Assembly (NCBI RefSeq): GCF_019355555.1
Contig: NZ_CP072141.1
Location: 1,172,001-1,236,000, forward strand
Source: Rhizobium sp. L51/94
GTDB taxonomy: Bacteria > Pseudomonadota > Alphaproteobacteria > Rhizobiales > Rhizobiaceae
Direction: 5' to 3'
DNA length: 64,000 bases
Part shown: one piece after another, positions 37,579 to 46,461 of the stretch
Layout of the letters: the number at the start of each line of letters is the position of its first letter
How positions within the stretch are numbered: position 1 is the first letter of the stretch
The notes under the pieces: generated by a model
What the model was told of the DNA's origin: nothing
Databases searched by the model: none
What the model saw: only the letters and a program-made list of their open reading frames with translations
Position numbers and translations under genes: made by a program

Positions 37579-37992
37579 TCAGATCGCCCAGAGGCCGGGT
37601 TCGGCGCATTCCAGACTGTTGCCCGCGGGGTCGCGGAAGTAAATCGACCGCGCTCCGTTCGGCCAGAGAAAATCGGCTTCGATGGCGACGCCAGCGGCTG
37701 TCAGGCTTTGCACCATCCCGTCAAGCTGGTCGGCAGCGACGCGAAAACAGGCATGTCCGCTCCCCGCTGTCCCGTGGGATGGCACCGGCAAGGCCCCCGC
37801 CGGCGCAGGCTTTACCGTTTCCGCGCGATTGAAGATCAAAAGCACGCCGGGTCCGCAGCGAAAGAAGACATGCCGATCACCCTGACGGGTAATCCTGGGC
37901 AATCCCAGGATCGTCCCGTAAAAGCTATCCGCCTCGTCGAGCTCGTCGACGTAGAGCGCCGTTTCGAGAATGCCGTCAATGGCAACGGGCAT
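37579..37992 (-). CDS. VOC-family (glyoxalase/bleomycin resistance-like) protein
   Basis: A 137-residue protein of two beta-alpha-beta-beta-beta repeats. The LYVDELDEADSFYGTILGLPRI opening and the FRDPAGNSLECAEP ending are typical of VOC dioxygenase/resistance relatives. Substrate unknown. The start at 37992 (MPVAIDG) has GGAG about 8 bases upstream; the longer frame to 38055 runs into the end of rph. It sits between rph and rdgB on the minus strand, forming rph-VOC-rdgB-hemW. Confidence 0.82.
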   Translation of the reverse strand: MPVAIDGILETALYVDELDEADSFYGTILGLPRITRQGDRHVFFRCGPGVLLIFNRAETVKPAPAGALPVPSHGTAGSGHACFRVAADQLDGMVQSLTAAGVAIEADFLWPNGARSIYFRDPAGNSLECAEPGLWAI

Positions 37993-38008
37993 CTGGTATC
38001 TCCGTCGA

Positions 38009-38725
38009 TCAGCCGATCGCCTGCTTTTGCATCGCGACGAGCTCGGTGCAGCCATTCTTGGCGAGGCCGAGCAGCGTCAGGAATTCTTCTTCCGAGAACG
38101 GCTTGCCTTCGGCCGTGCCCTGGATCTCGACGATACCGCCGGAGCCGGTCATTACGAAGTTGGCGTCCGTCTCAGCCGAGGAATCCTCGAGATAGTCGAG
38201 GTCGATTACCGGCTGGCTGGCAAAGATGCCGCAGGAAATGGCGGCGACATGATCCTTGAGGACCCGGTCGAGCTTGATCATGCTGCGGCCTTCCATCCAC
38301 TTGAGACAGTCGTGCAGCGCGATCCAGGCGCCGGTGATCGACGCGGTACGGGTCCCGCCATCCGCCTGGATGACATCGCAGTCGAGGCTGATCTGGCGTT
38401 CGCCGAGGGCCTGCAAATCGACAACGGCACGCAGCGAGCGGCCGATGAGGCGCTGGATTTCCTGAGTGCGACCGCTCTGCTTGCCGCTGGCGGCCTCGCG
38501 CTTCATACGTTCGCCGGTAGCGCGGGGCAGCATGCCGTATTCGGCGGTCACCCAGCCCTTGCCACTGTTGCGCAGCCATGGCGGTGTCTTTTCTTCAAGA
38601 CTTGCCGTCACCAGAACATGGGTATCGCCGAACTTGACCAGGCACGAGCCTTCGGCGTGCTTGGAGAAGTTGCGCTCGAACGAGACCTTGCGCATCTGGT
38701 CGGTTTTTCTGCCTGAAGGCCGCAT
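38009..38725 (-). CDS. rph: Ribonuclease PH
   Basis: A 238-residue phosphorolytic 3'-5' exoribonuclease that trims tRNA 3' ends, working as a hexamer. The opening [19 protein letters not shown], the phosphate-binding [18 protein letters not shown] and the metal-binding [18 protein letters not shown] are all conserved. The ATG at 38725 has AGGAG 7 bases upstream; the frame is open further but that segment is not conserved. Divergent from hrcA. Confidence 0.95.
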   Translation of the reverse strand: MRPSGRKTDQMRKVSFERNFSKHAEGSCLVKFGDTHVLVTASLEEKTPPWLRNSGKGWVTAEYGMLPRATGERMKREAASGKQSGRTQEIQRLIGRSLRAVVDLQALGERQISLDCDVIQADGGTRTASITGAWIALHDCLKWMEGRSMIKLDRVLKDHVAAISCGIFASQPVIDLDYLEDSSAETDANFVMTGSGGIVEIQGTAEGKPFSEEEFLTLLGLAKNGCTELVAMQKQAIG

Positions 38726-38867
38726 GTTATACTCCTGATGGTGTTGCACCGCTTCTACGATTGACGGCCCGCTTTTGCAAAGAAAAAGCGGCCTGCGCCG
38801 GCCGGCCGCCGATGATGGCATTTTCCTTTGTCATTGCGGGATGAGCAGCTATACTTGGAAAGGATCA

Positions 38868-39977
38868 ATGCAGGGGCACCACGGCGAAATGGGATTTTTG
38901 ACATCGTCGATTTCGGACGCCGTTTCGGCACTCGACGAAAGATCGAAGGAAGTTTTTCGTCGCATCGTCGAAAGCTACCTCGAACATGGCGAGCCGCTCG
39001 GTTCGCGCAGCCTGTCGAAACTGCTCCCGATTTCGCTCTCGCCAGCCTCCATCCGCAACGTGATGGGCGATCTCGAAGAGCTAGGCCTTATCTATTCGCC
39101 GCATATCAGCGCCGGCCGGCTGCCGACCCAGATCGGCCTACGGTTCTTCGTGGACGGTTTCATGCAGGTCGGCGATCTCTCGGCCGAAGACCGCGCCACG
39201 ATCGACCGGCAGATCCGCGGCAGCAACCGCGACCAGCCGATGCAGTCGGTAATGTCGGGAGCCAGCCAGATGCTCTCGGGCATTTCGCGCGGTGCCGGTA
39301 TCGTCATCACCAACAAGAGCGATCCGGTCCTGAAGCATGTCGAATTCATCCGCCTGGAGCCGACCAAGGCGCTGGCCGTGCTCGTCGGAGACCACGATCA
39401 GGTGGAAAACCGGATCATCGAGCTACCCGCCGGCATCACGTCGTCGCAGTTGACGGAGGCGGCTAATTTTCTGAACGCCCACATGACCGGCCAGACGCTG
39501 CCGACGTTGCGCAAGCAGCTCCAGACCCTGAAGAACGACGTGCGCCACGAACTCGACGTGCTGTCGCAGGATCTGGTCGAGCGTGGCATTGCTGTCTGGT
39601 CCGGCGACGACGACGCCAGCAAGCCGGGACAACTGATCGTCCGCGGCCGCGCCAATCTGCTGGATGGCCTTGCCGATGCCGCAGATCTCGACCGGCTGCG
39701 CATGCTCTTCGACGATCTCGAAAAGAAGGACAGCCTGATCGAACTGCTCGATCTCGCCGAAACCGGCCCGGGCGTGCGCATTTTCATCGGTTCTGAAAAC
39801 AAGCTGTTTTCGCTGTCAGGCTCGTCGCTGATCGTTGCGCCATATCGCGACGGCGACGATAAGATCGTTGGTGCCGTCGGCGTTATCGGCCCGACGCGAC
39901 TGAACTACGCCAAGATCGTGCCGATGGTCGATTATACCGCCCAGCTGATTTCACGCCTGTCGCGCAACGGATTGTAG
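38868..39977 (+). CDS. hrcA: Heat-inducible transcription repressor HrcA
   Basis: Repressor of CIRCE-controlled heat-shock operons (groESL in most alphaproteobacteria), about 369 residues. The N-terminal winged helix shows IVESYLEHGEPLGSRSLSKLLPISLSPASIRNVM; the central insert has GRLPTQIGLRFFVDGFM; the GAF-like domain ends at IVPMVDYTAQLISRLS. AAGGA lies 4 bases before ATG 38868; the in-frame ATG at 38889 (MGFLTSS) has a weaker site but also fits. It is followed by grpE on the same strand, the usual hrcA-grpE arrangement. I found no CIRCE inverted repeat upstream. Confidence 0.94.
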   Translation: MQGHHGEMGFLTSSISDAVSALDERSKEVFRRIVESYLEHGEPLGSRSLSKLLPISLSPASIRNVMGDLEELGLIYSPHISAGRLPTQIGLRFFVDGFMQVGDLSAEDRATIDRQIRGSNRDQPMQSVMSGASQMLSGISRGAGIVITNKSDPVLKHVEFIRLEPTKALAVLVGDHDQVENRIIELPAGITSSQLTEAANFLNAHMTGQTLPTLRKQLQTLKNDVRHELDVLSQDLVERGIAVWSGDDDASKPGQLIVRGRANLLDGLADAADLDRLRMLFDDLEKKDSLIELLDLAETGPGVRIFIGSENKLFSLSGSSLIVAPYRDGDDKIVGAVGVIGPTRLNYAKIVPMVDYTAQLISRLSRNGL

Positions 39978-40102
39978 CGCCTCCCCATTCAATCGCGGCG
40001 ATTGCCGGCAAATCGCCGCTTCTTCATCGGCAAGCCTTGATTTTTCGAAGTCAAACCTCGATATCGGGCACATCCTAGAGACCACGCAATTCGGAGACCG
40101 TC

Positions 40103-40738
40103 ATGATCGTCGACACGACCAATGATACACACGACGCAACGCCCAACGAGAACCTCGAAGAGTTCGCGCCTGATGTGGACGATGCTGCCGAGACAGCGCC
40201 GTCGGAGCCGGATCCCGTCGAGGTCCTGAAGGGCGAAAATGCCGAGCTTCGTGACCGTTACCTGCGGCTTGCTGCAGAAATGGACAACCTGCGTCGTCGC
40301 ACCGAGCGGGAAGTCAAGGATGCCAAGTCCTATTCCGTCGCAGGCTTTGCGCGCGATATGCTGGCCGTCTCGGACAACTTGCGCCGCGCTATCGATGCCA
40401 TCCCGGCAGACGTCCGCGAAAATGCCGATGCAGGTCTGTCGACGCTGATGGAAGGCGTCGAGATGACGGAACGCTCGATGCTGTCCACCCTGGAGCGCCA
40501 TGGCGTCCGCAAGCTTGAGCCGGTCGGCCAGAAGTTCGATCCGAATTTCCACCAGGCAATGTTTGAGATCCCCAACACGGAAGTGCCGAACAACACTGTC
40601 GTGCAGGTCGTACAGGACGGTTACAGCATCGGCGAACGCATCCTGCGCCCGGCAATGGTAGGCGTCGCCAAGGGCGGTCCGAAGGCCGTAGATGTGGAAG
40701 TCGGCGCCAACAGCCCGTTCGACGAAAAAGACGCCTGA
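40103..40738 (+). CDS. grpE: Nucleotide exchange factor GrpE
   Basis: Cochaperone that releases ADP from DnaK (211 residues). An acidic disordered N-terminus (1-40) is followed by a long coiled-coil dimer helix (about 45-125, including [24 protein letters not shown]) and a C-terminal beta domain with the conserved [16 protein letters not shown] and [22 protein letters not shown]. It lies 125 bases after hrcA on the same strand. Confidence 0.96.
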   Translation: MIVDTTNDTHDATPNENLEEFAPDVDDAAETAPSEPDPVEVLKGENAELRDRYLRLAAEMDNLRRRTEREVKDAKSYSVAGFARDMLAVSDNLRRAIDAIPADVRENADAGLSTLMEGVEMTERSMLSTLERHGVRKLEPVGQKFDPNFHQAMFEIPNTEVPNNTVVQVVQDGYSIGERILRPAMVGVAKGGPKAVDVEVGANSPFDEKDA

Positions 40739-40743
40739 TTTTT

Positions 40744-40776
40744 CAGCAGCCAGATTTCAATGACAATTGGCTGCTG
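40744..40776. repeat. 9-bp inverted repeat after grpE
   Basis: CAGCAGCCA (40744-40752) and TGGCTGCTG (40768-40776) are perfectly complementary, with a 15-base loop, only 5 bases after the grpE stop. It is followed by a short pyrimidine-rich stretch. It may act as a terminator or mRNA-end hairpin for hrcA-grpE. Confidence 0.5.
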
Positions 40777-40789
40777 CCCGTTCCTTCTA

Positions 40790-40812
40790 ATCCCCGCCCT
40801 CGTGGCGGGGAT
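40790..40812. terminator. 9-bp hairpin between grpE and ptsN
   Basis: ATCCCCGCC (40790-40798) pairs perfectly with GGCGGGGAT (40804-40812) over a CTCGT loop. GC-rich and stable but without a T-run on either strand; probably a terminator-like or RNA-processing element. Confidence 0.45.
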
Positions 40813-41005
40813 CCACAACGCCGCTTAGACGGCGCGGGATCTCTTGCTCACCGCAGCGCTCTATAACCGCGCAGGTGGCGGTTGCCGATGCCCTGCGGCA
40901 AGCGGAGGAGTGAGCTCGGGATGTCTAACGAGATGAATCTAAGTAGCAGGGATTGGCGCGAGCCTTTGGTTCAGGCCCGCGCAGTTTTGCGCGGTAACCG
41001 AAACG
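40813..41005. other. Structured intergenic segment, possible non-coding RNA
   Basis: No open reading frame fits. Several complementary arms nest: GCTCAC near 40847 with GTGAGC near 40910, CCGCAG near 40851 with CTGCGG near 40893, and AACCGC near 40865 with GCGGTT near 40878. A second hairpin, CCGCGCA (40977-40983) with TGCGCGG (40988-40994) closed by GTTT, ends just before the ptsN stop. The fold does not match SRP RNA, tmRNA, RNase P RNA or a tRNA by eye. The strand is not determined. Confidence 0.35.
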
Positions 41006-41470
41006 TCACGCCGCGTTAGAGGCCTGTTCCTCGTTGAGGAACGCGTAGATCGCCGAGGCTGATTCGGTGGCCCTGAGCTTGGCGACGAGATCCTGGTCTC
41101 GCAGCACGCGGGCGATGCGCGAAAGCGCCTTCAAATGGTCGGCGCCGGCGCCCTCGGGTGCAAGCAGCAGGAAGACGAGATCGACCGGCTGGTCGTCCAG
41201 CGCTTCGAAGTCGACGGCTGAATCCAGCCGCGCGAAGACGCCGGTGATGGTCTTGACGCTTGGCAGCTTGCCGTGCGGGATGGCAATGCCATTGCCCACG
41301 CCCGTTGAACCGAGACGTTCACGCTGCAAGATTACTTCGAAGATATCCCGTTCCGACAGTCCCGTCAGCTTGGCGGCCTTGGCCGCCATTTCCTGAAGCA
41401 ACTGTTTCTTGGAATTTGCCTTCAAGGCAGGGATGATCGCATCTTGCTGCAGCAAATCTGCCAAAGCCAT
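41006..41470 (-). CDS. ptsN: PTS-Ntr EIIA component PtsN
   Basis: A 154-residue EIIA-Ntr regulator, phosphorylated through PtsP-NPr. The active-site His66 lies in NGIAIPHGKLP; the surrounding GVGNGIAIPHG and FLLLAPEGAGADHLKALS stretches are conserved. It links nitrogen and carbon status and potassium transport regulation rather than moving sugar. Third gene of rpoN-hpf-ptsN on the minus strand, 67 bases after hpf. Confidence 0.95.
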   Translation of the reverse strand: MALADLLQQDAIIPALKANSKKQLLQEMAAKAAKLTGLSERDIFEVILQRERLGSTGVGNGIAIPHGKLPSVKTITGVFARLDSAVDFEALDDQPVDLVFLLLAPEGAGADHLKALSRIARVLRDQDLVAKLRATESASAIYAFLNEEQASNAA

Positions 41471-41537
41471 TCTTTTTTCCTCGTGTGCCGGGATGCTCCC
41501 GAAGAGCGGCGGCGGAACCGCCGCTCTCCGTGCTGTC

Positions 41538-42113
41538 TCAGCCCTTGATGCTGGCTGCGTCTATCCAGCCGATGTTGCCGTCATGACGACGATAGACGAT
41601 GTTCAGTTCCTTGCCGGTGCTCCGAAACATCAGCACCGGTTCGTCGGTCATATCGAGCGCCATAACGGCCGACGCAACCGACATCGTCTTCAATTGCTTC
41701 GAGCTCTCGGCGATGATTGCGGGCGCGAAATCCTCGGCGACCTCATGGTCTTCATCCGGCATGCCGTCCATCACGGTGTAAGCGACTTCACCAAAAGCAT
41801 CGTCTGCCGGATTGGTAGCGTGGTGATCCTTCAGGCGGCGCTTGTAGCGGCGCAGGCGCTTCTCGATCCGCTGCTGTGCGGCATCGAAGGCCAGTTGCGG
41901 ATCCATCGCTTCGCCGGCCGCGTGCAGGATGACGCCGCTGTCGAGATGAAGCTTGCAATCCGCCGCGAAGCGCGAGCTGGACTTTTGCACCGTGACCTGC
42001 CCCGAATACCCTCCGTCAAAGTATTTGGTGACTGCCATATCGATCTGCTCTTCGATCCGCTGACGGAAGGATTCGCCGATTTCCATATGTTTACCGGATA
42101 CACGCACACTCAT
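41538..42113 (-). CDS. hpf: Ribosome hibernation promoting factor, long form
   Basis: A 191-residue protein with an N-terminal S30AE/YfiA domain (about 1-105, VRVSGKHMEIGESFRQRIEEQID) and a C-terminal S30AE_C dimerisation domain (about 130-190, including EPVLMFRSTGKELNIVYRRHDGNIGWID). Long HPF dimerises 70S ribosomes to 100S in stationary phase. An AAGGGAAA sequence precedes the ATG. It lies between rpoN and ptsN but a probable own promoter starts about 160 bases upstream. Confidence 0.95.
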   Translation of the reverse strand: MSVRVSGKHMEIGESFRQRIEEQIDMAVTKYFDGGYSGQVTVQKSSSRFAADCKLHLDSGVILHAAGEAMDPQLAFDAAQQRIEKRLRRYKRRLKDHHATNPADDAFGEVAYTVMDGMPDEDHEVAEDFAPAIIAESSKQLKTMSVASAVMALDMTDEPVLMFRSTGKELNIVYRRHDGNIGWIDAASIKG

Positions 42114-42273
42114 GGAGTTTCCCTTTTTGTAGTGGTTGCGCCTGTCAGCTTACGCCAAGCGTCCTTCTCATCCAAGCACTTCGCACGATCTTTGACAAAA
42201 AGCCTGGATCGCCGACATGCGCTGAAAAGCGAGATTCCTGTGTGTGGTGATGCCTTGCACCGATTGCGGCGGG

Positions 42274-42302
42274 CTTCTAGCGCTGCCGCATGAAAGAGTC
42301 AA
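42274..42302 (-). promoter_or_regulatory. Possible promoter of hpf
   Basis: Reading leftward, TTGACT (42302-42297) and TAGAAG (42279-42274) are 17 bases apart; five of six and four of six positions fit the housekeeping consensus. A GANTC site (GACTC) overlaps the -35. The start would lie about 155 bases before the hpf ATG. Confidence 0.4.
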
Positions 42303-42356
42303 CAGGCCCGCCGCGAACCTAGGCAGATGAACACCTAAAGGTTGAAATTCCAGGCT

Positions 42357-43919
42357 CTAGAAGCCTGCAACCCTGGCCAGTGCACGCTTTTCGCGGCGAC
42401 GCTGAACGGAGGAGGGGATGTTCATGGCCTCCCGGTATTTTGCCACCGTACGCCGCGCAAGCTCGACACCATTCTTCTTGAGGTTGTCGACAATGTCGTC
42501 GTCCGACAGTACGCTGTCGGGAGCCTCCTGGACAATCAACTGCCGGATGCGATGGCGCACGGCCTCCGCAGAATGGCTGTCGCCGCCCTCGACTGCGCTG
42601 ATCGAGACGGTGAAGAAATATTTCAGCTCGAACAGTCCGCGCGGCGTCAGCATGTATTTGTTGGAGGTGACGCGGCTCACCGTCGATTCGTGCATCTTGA
42701 TGGCATCCGCAACGGTCTTGAGGTTCAGCGGCCGCAGCTGGCTGACACCGTTCACCAGAAATGCGTCCTGCTGCCGGACGATTTCCGTCGCCACCTTCAT
42801 GATCGTCTTGGCGCGCTGGTCGAGGCTGCGCGTCAGCCAGTTGGCGGTCTGCAGGCACTCGGACAGGAAGGAGTAATCGTCACCGGTCTTCGATATCTTG
42901 GCGAAGTAGGACTGGTTGACCAGTACCCGTGGCAGGGTGTCCGGATTGAGCTCGACCTGCCAGCTTCCGTCTTGGGCTGCACGAACGACGATGTCGGGCG
43001 TAATGGCTTCGGACATGCCGGTCTCGAAGCTGCTGCCGGGCTTCGGGTTAAGCTGGCGGATCTCGCCCATCATGTCGAGAAGATCTTCCTCGTCCACGCC
43101 GCAGAGCCGTTTCAGCGTCGCAAAGTCTCGTCGGCCGAGCAGCTCAAGATGCTGCAGGAGCTGATCCATGGCCGGATCCAGCCGGTCCTTCTGGCGAAGC
43201 TGTATCGCCAGGCATTCCGAGAGCGACCGCGCAAAGACGCCGGGCGGATCGAGAGTCTGCAGGCAGGCAAGCACGCGCTCGACCTCCGCGCATGCAGTTC
43301 CGACGCGCGCAGCCGTCTCGGCAACTTCGCCGCGGAAATAACCGGCATCGTCCAGTTGATCGACCAGGTGTTCGGCCAGCATTCGGTCGGCGCTGGCTGG
43401 CAAAGCGAAGGGTATCTGCTGGTTGAGATGGTCGCGGAGCGAAATCTGGCCGGCGACGAAGTCGTCGAGATCGTAGCGTTCGGCTGCCTCGGTGTTGCCG
43501 GGCATCGACTTCCACTGGCTGACGAGCTCGGGCGCGTCCAGGCGCTGCGGCTGTCCGTCGTCTGGAAAGACATTGCTGAAATTGCTGTCGAGCTCGTCGT
43601 TCAGCCGCTCGGCATGGCCGGTGTTGCTGCTCTCGTACCAGTCGCTTGCAAGCTCGCCTGAGTTTCGCTCGGGACCTTCTTCACTTCGGCCATCCTCGGA
43701 AACGCCGCGTGCCTCTTCTTCAGGCTCGCGGCTGTTGCCGCTGCCCAATTCGCCGTCATTCGATGAAAATTCGAGCAGCGGATTCTTTTCGACTTCCAGT
43801 GCGATGAACTGGTTGAGCTCCAGATGTGTCATCTGGAGCAGCTGAATGGATTGCATCAGCTGCGGCGTCATGACCAGACTTTGGCTCTGGCGCAGGAAAA
43901 GATTGGCGGACAAGGCCAT
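42357..43919 (-). CDS. rpoN: RNA polymerase sigma-54 factor RpoN
   Basis: A 520-residue sigma-54. Region I starts MALSANLFLRQSQSLVMTPQLMQSIQLLQ, region II is acidic (about 50-140), the core-binding and DNA-binding parts follow, and the RpoN box ARRTVAKYRE is at about residues 488-497 near the C-terminus. It directs transcription from -24/-12 promoters for nitrogen fixation, dicarboxylate transport and related genes, and needs an AAA+ activator. The start at 43919 fits the conserved N-terminus; a TTG at 43943 extends the frame but is unlikely. It is upstream of hpf and ptsN and downstream of lptB. Confidence 0.96.
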   Translation of the reverse strand: MALSANLFLRQSQSLVMTPQLMQSIQLLQMTHLELNQFIALEVEKNPLLEFSSNDGELGSGNSREPEEEARGVSEDGRSEEGPERNSGELASDWYESSNTGHAERLNDELDSNFSNVFPDDGQPQRLDAPELVSQWKSMPGNTEAAERYDLDDFVAGQISLRDHLNQQIPFALPASADRMLAEHLVDQLDDAGYFRGEVAETAARVGTACAEVERVLACLQTLDPPGVFARSLSECLAIQLRQKDRLDPAMDQLLQHLELLGRRDFATLKRLCGVDEEDLLDMMGEIRQLNPKPGSSFETGMSEAITPDIVVRAAQDGSWQVELNPDTLPRVLVNQSYFAKISKTGDDYSFLSECLQTANWLTRSLDQRAKTIMKVATEIVRQQDAFLVNGVSQLRPLNLKTVADAIKMHESTVSRVTSNKYMLTPRGLFELKYFFTVSISAVEGGDSHSAEAVRHRIRQLIVQEAPDSVLSDDDIVDNLKKNGVELARRTVAKYREAMNIPSSVQRRREKRALARVAGF

Positions 43920-44075
43920 GACGGACGCAGAACTCCCCTTCAATCCCTCCTGGAAAACGCTGATACCGCCTAAAAACGGTCAGCCTTTTCCAACTGGCCC
44001 AAAAATTGCTTTTTTATTGGGTTTGGTCAAGGGCATGTCGGGGGCAGAGGCTAATTTCTGTGCCAGAATAATCTA

Positions 44076-44885
44076 TCAGAGGCTGAAATTGTCGCCAAGG
44101 TAGAGCCGGCGAACCTCAGGATTATTAACGATGTCGTGGGCTCGCCCATGCGTCAGCACTTCTCCCGCATGAATGATGTAGGCGCGGTCGATAAGTCCCA
44201 GTGTCTCGCGGACATTATGGTCGGTGATCAGCACGCCAATGCCACGCGCTGTCAGATGGTGCACCAGGTTCTGAATGTCCGAAACCGAGATCGGATCGAC
44301 GCCTGCGAAAGGCTCGTCGAGCAGCATGAACGTCGGGTCGGTGGCGACAGCGCGGGCAATTTCCAGGCGCCTGCGCTCACCCCCGGAAAGGGCTATGGCC
44401 GGCATGGTGCGTAGGTTGCGGATGTGGAATTCCTCGAGCAGGTCATCGAGCTTGCTTTCGCGCTCGTCCTTGCTCTTGATATGGACTTCCAGAACGGCGC
44501 GGATGTTTTCCTCGACGCTCAGCCCGCGAAAAATCGAGGCTTCCTGCGGCAGGTAGCCGACGCCCAGCCGCGAGCGGCGGTACATCGGCATCGTCGTCAC
44601 ATCGTTGCCATCGATTTCGATGGTGCCTTCATCGACCGGAACCAGTCCGGTGATCATATAGAAACAGGTCGTCTTGCCGGCCCCGTTAGGGCCGAGCAGG
44701 CCAACGGCCTCGCCGCGCCGGACGACGAGCGAAACGCCGTTGACGACACGCCGCGTCCGATAGGTCTTGGTCAGTCCGCGGGCAATCAGCGTGCCCTGAT
44801 AGCGGGCCTTGTCGCCGGAAGGGGCTTGCGTCGAGGCTGACGGCTCGGAGGTGCCGAAGTTAGTGGTCATGTCTGGCGCTGTCAC
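44076..44885 (-). CDS. lptB: LPS export ABC transporter ATPase LptB
   Basis: A 269-residue ATPase that, with LptF/LptG, extracts LPS from the inner membrane. Walker A GLLGPNGAGKTT, Q-loop YLPQEASIFRGLSVEEN, signature LSGGERRRLEIARA and Walker B FMLLDEPFAGVDPISV are intact. The first 30 residues are a variable extension seen in rhizobial homologues. The start is either GTG 44885 or ATG 44870. It follows lptA by 13 bases in lptC-lptA-lptB. Confidence 0.95.
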   Translation of the reverse strand: MTAPDMTTNFGTSEPSASTQAPSGDKARYQGTLIARGLTKTYRTRRVVNGVSLVVRRGEAVGLLGPNGAGKTTCFYMITGLVPVDEGTIEIDGNDVTTMPMYRRSRLGVGYLPQEASIFRGLSVEENIRAVLEVHIKSKDERESKLDDLLEEFHIRNLRTMPAIALSGGERRRLEIARAVATDPTFMLLDEPFAGVDPISVSDIQNLVHHLTARGIGVLITDHNVRETLGLIDRAYIIHAGEVLTHGRAHDIVNNPEVRRLYLGDNFSL

Positions 44886-44898
44886 TCAAAGGTCGCGA

Positions 44899-45552
44899 TC
44901 AGTTCGTCTTGGCAGCGGCAGGCTGCTTTGACTTCGGATCGAGCTGGATCTGTACGCGGCCGCCGCAGCTGTCGAGCTGAGCTTCACCGGTGTCCATGTG
45001 AACTGTCAGCATGCAGCCGGTGAACACATTGGGACCGTCCGTCAGGATGACCTTGTCGCCCTTGAGGATGGCGAGCTGGGCTGCCATGTCGAAGGATCCA
45101 TTATCAGCCGTCGCGGTCTGGGTGCCGGAGGTCAGGTAGACCTTCTCGGACACCAGGATGTGGTCGATATCGGTATCTCCGGAAACGACCGAGTTGCCCG
45201 CAGCTGGCTTCTTCGTTTCGGCCACGGGTGCCGGCTTGCCGTTGGCATCCGGCTGCGGCTTCTTCTTGTAGAAGACGATCATTTTCCCGGCCTTCATCGT
45301 CGTCGTGCCCTGGACGACGTTGACCTTGCCGGTGAACACGGCGTTGCTTTCCGAATCATGGATTTCCAGCTTGTCGCTTTCGATCTGGATCGGTTGGTCC
45401 TTGTTGAGATTCAGGCCAGTCATCTTGGTGGTGGTCGACTGCTGGGCGCTGGCGCCTACCGCTGTCATCAACGCGAAAATGCCAATCGCGCCGGCCAGAG
45501 CGGCTTGACGGAGACCAGTGTTGGAAAAGTGCATGCGACAATCGTTTGTCAT
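44899..45552 (-). CDS. lptA: Periplasmic LPS transport protein LptA
   Basis: A 217-residue OstA/LptA-domain protein forming the periplasmic LPS bridge. A signal peptide (hydrophobic core about 17-33, cleavage near ASAQQ) precedes the beta-jellyroll (about 45-210) with QIESDKLEIHDSESNAVFTGKVNVVQG. A Pro/Ala/Lys-rich insert lies at about 100-118. It starts 14 bases after the lptC stop. Confidence 0.9.
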   Translation of the reverse strand: MTNDCRMHFSNTGLRQAALAGAIGIFALMTAVGASAQQSTTTKMTGLNLNKDQPIQIESDKLEIHDSESNAVFTGKVNVVQGTTTMKAGKMIVFYKKKPQPDANGKPAPVAETKKPAAGNSVVSGDTDIDHILVSEKVYLTSGTQTATADNGSFDMAAQLAILKGDKVILTDGPNVFTGCMLTVHMDTGEAQLDSCGGRVQIQLDPKSKQPAAAKTN

Positions 45553-45566
45553 GGTCCGCCCGGCGG

Positions 45567-46229
45567 TTAGCTGCCCGTATTGTGGATGGTGGAAGCATCG
45601 ATGTGCATTTTCACCTGTCCGTCGAATTCGATTACATTTCCCTTATCCGTCATCTTGAGCGACTGTGCAACAATTGACGCGAGGCCTTTGAAGATTGCGA
45701 CGGGCTGTTGCGTAACGAGCGATCCGCCCTTGATATCGAGGAAGGCGCCCTTGAATTCCGCACGCAGGCCGTTGTCGAGCGTGACGGTAAAGGGCTCCGT
45801 CAGCTTCATGGTATCGGCAGCACGGTCGAAGTCGCCGCTAAGGGCGGTGACATGCGCGACACCGTCGCTGACGGGCATGGCTGCCTTGATGTTTTTCAGC
45901 GTTATCAAGTTCGGGTTCTTGATGTCCTGCAGCGCTTTTTCCGCAAGCATGGAGTAGTTGATGCCGTCGGAGTTGCGCCCGGCAATCGCCGGTCTCTGCA
46001 TGACGATCTTGCCGTCCTCGATGGATGCGCCCTGGATCGAGATGTTTTCCGGCATGTAGGCGCGCACCACCGAGACGGTAATGAAAATCAGCGAGATGAT
46101 GACGGCTGCGATCGGCAGCAGGATTTTCAGTCGGCGGACACGTCCCGAGTTGGCGACCGCGGCGTCGTAGGCGCGCAGTTCGGGCGTCAATTGGCGGCCC
46201 GGGCCGGTTGATTCGGCAGTGTTTGACAT
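45567..46229 (-). CDS. lptC: LPS export protein LptC
   Basis: A 220-residue bitopic protein. One transmembrane helix (about 37-55, LLPIAAVIISLIFITVSVV) anchors a periplasmic LptC-type jellyroll (about 60-215) that receives LPS from LptBFG and passes it to LptA. First gene of the lptC-lptA-lptB-rpoN-hpf-ptsN array, divergent from sppA. Confidence 0.88.
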   Translation of the reverse strand: MSNTAESTGPGRQLTPELRAYDAAVANSGRVRRLKILLPIAAVIISLIFITVSVVRAYMPENISIQGASIEDGKIVMQRPAIAGRNSDGINYSMLAEKALQDIKNPNLITLKNIKAAMPVSDGVAHVTALSGDFDRAADTMKLTEPFTVTLDNGLRAEFKGAFLDIKGGSLVTQQPVAIFKGLASIVAQSLKMTDKGNVIEFDGQVKMHIDASTIHNTGS

Positions 46230-46461
46230 CGGCGGTCCGTCTCTCTGGTTCCGGCAGCGCAGTTTGTGCAGCGCACTTATAGGCTTGCAATCACATTTCG
46301 CACGCTTGCATTAGCTTGCCAATACGCATTTTTTTCGGCAACAAAAGGCATCGGATGCAAACGACGACGTCATCTGTCCGTCGACCATATGCTGCTTTAA
46401 GTTAACAACGCCGCGCTCTCGGCGATTATCTGGTTATTGTCATAAAAGGAAATAGGACCTC

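Noticed and set aside
40960..40999. tRNA-like T-arm GGTTCAGGCCC in the grpE-ptsN spacer
   Set aside because: The T-loop lacks the invariant A at position 58 and no acceptor or anticodon arm can be drawn.
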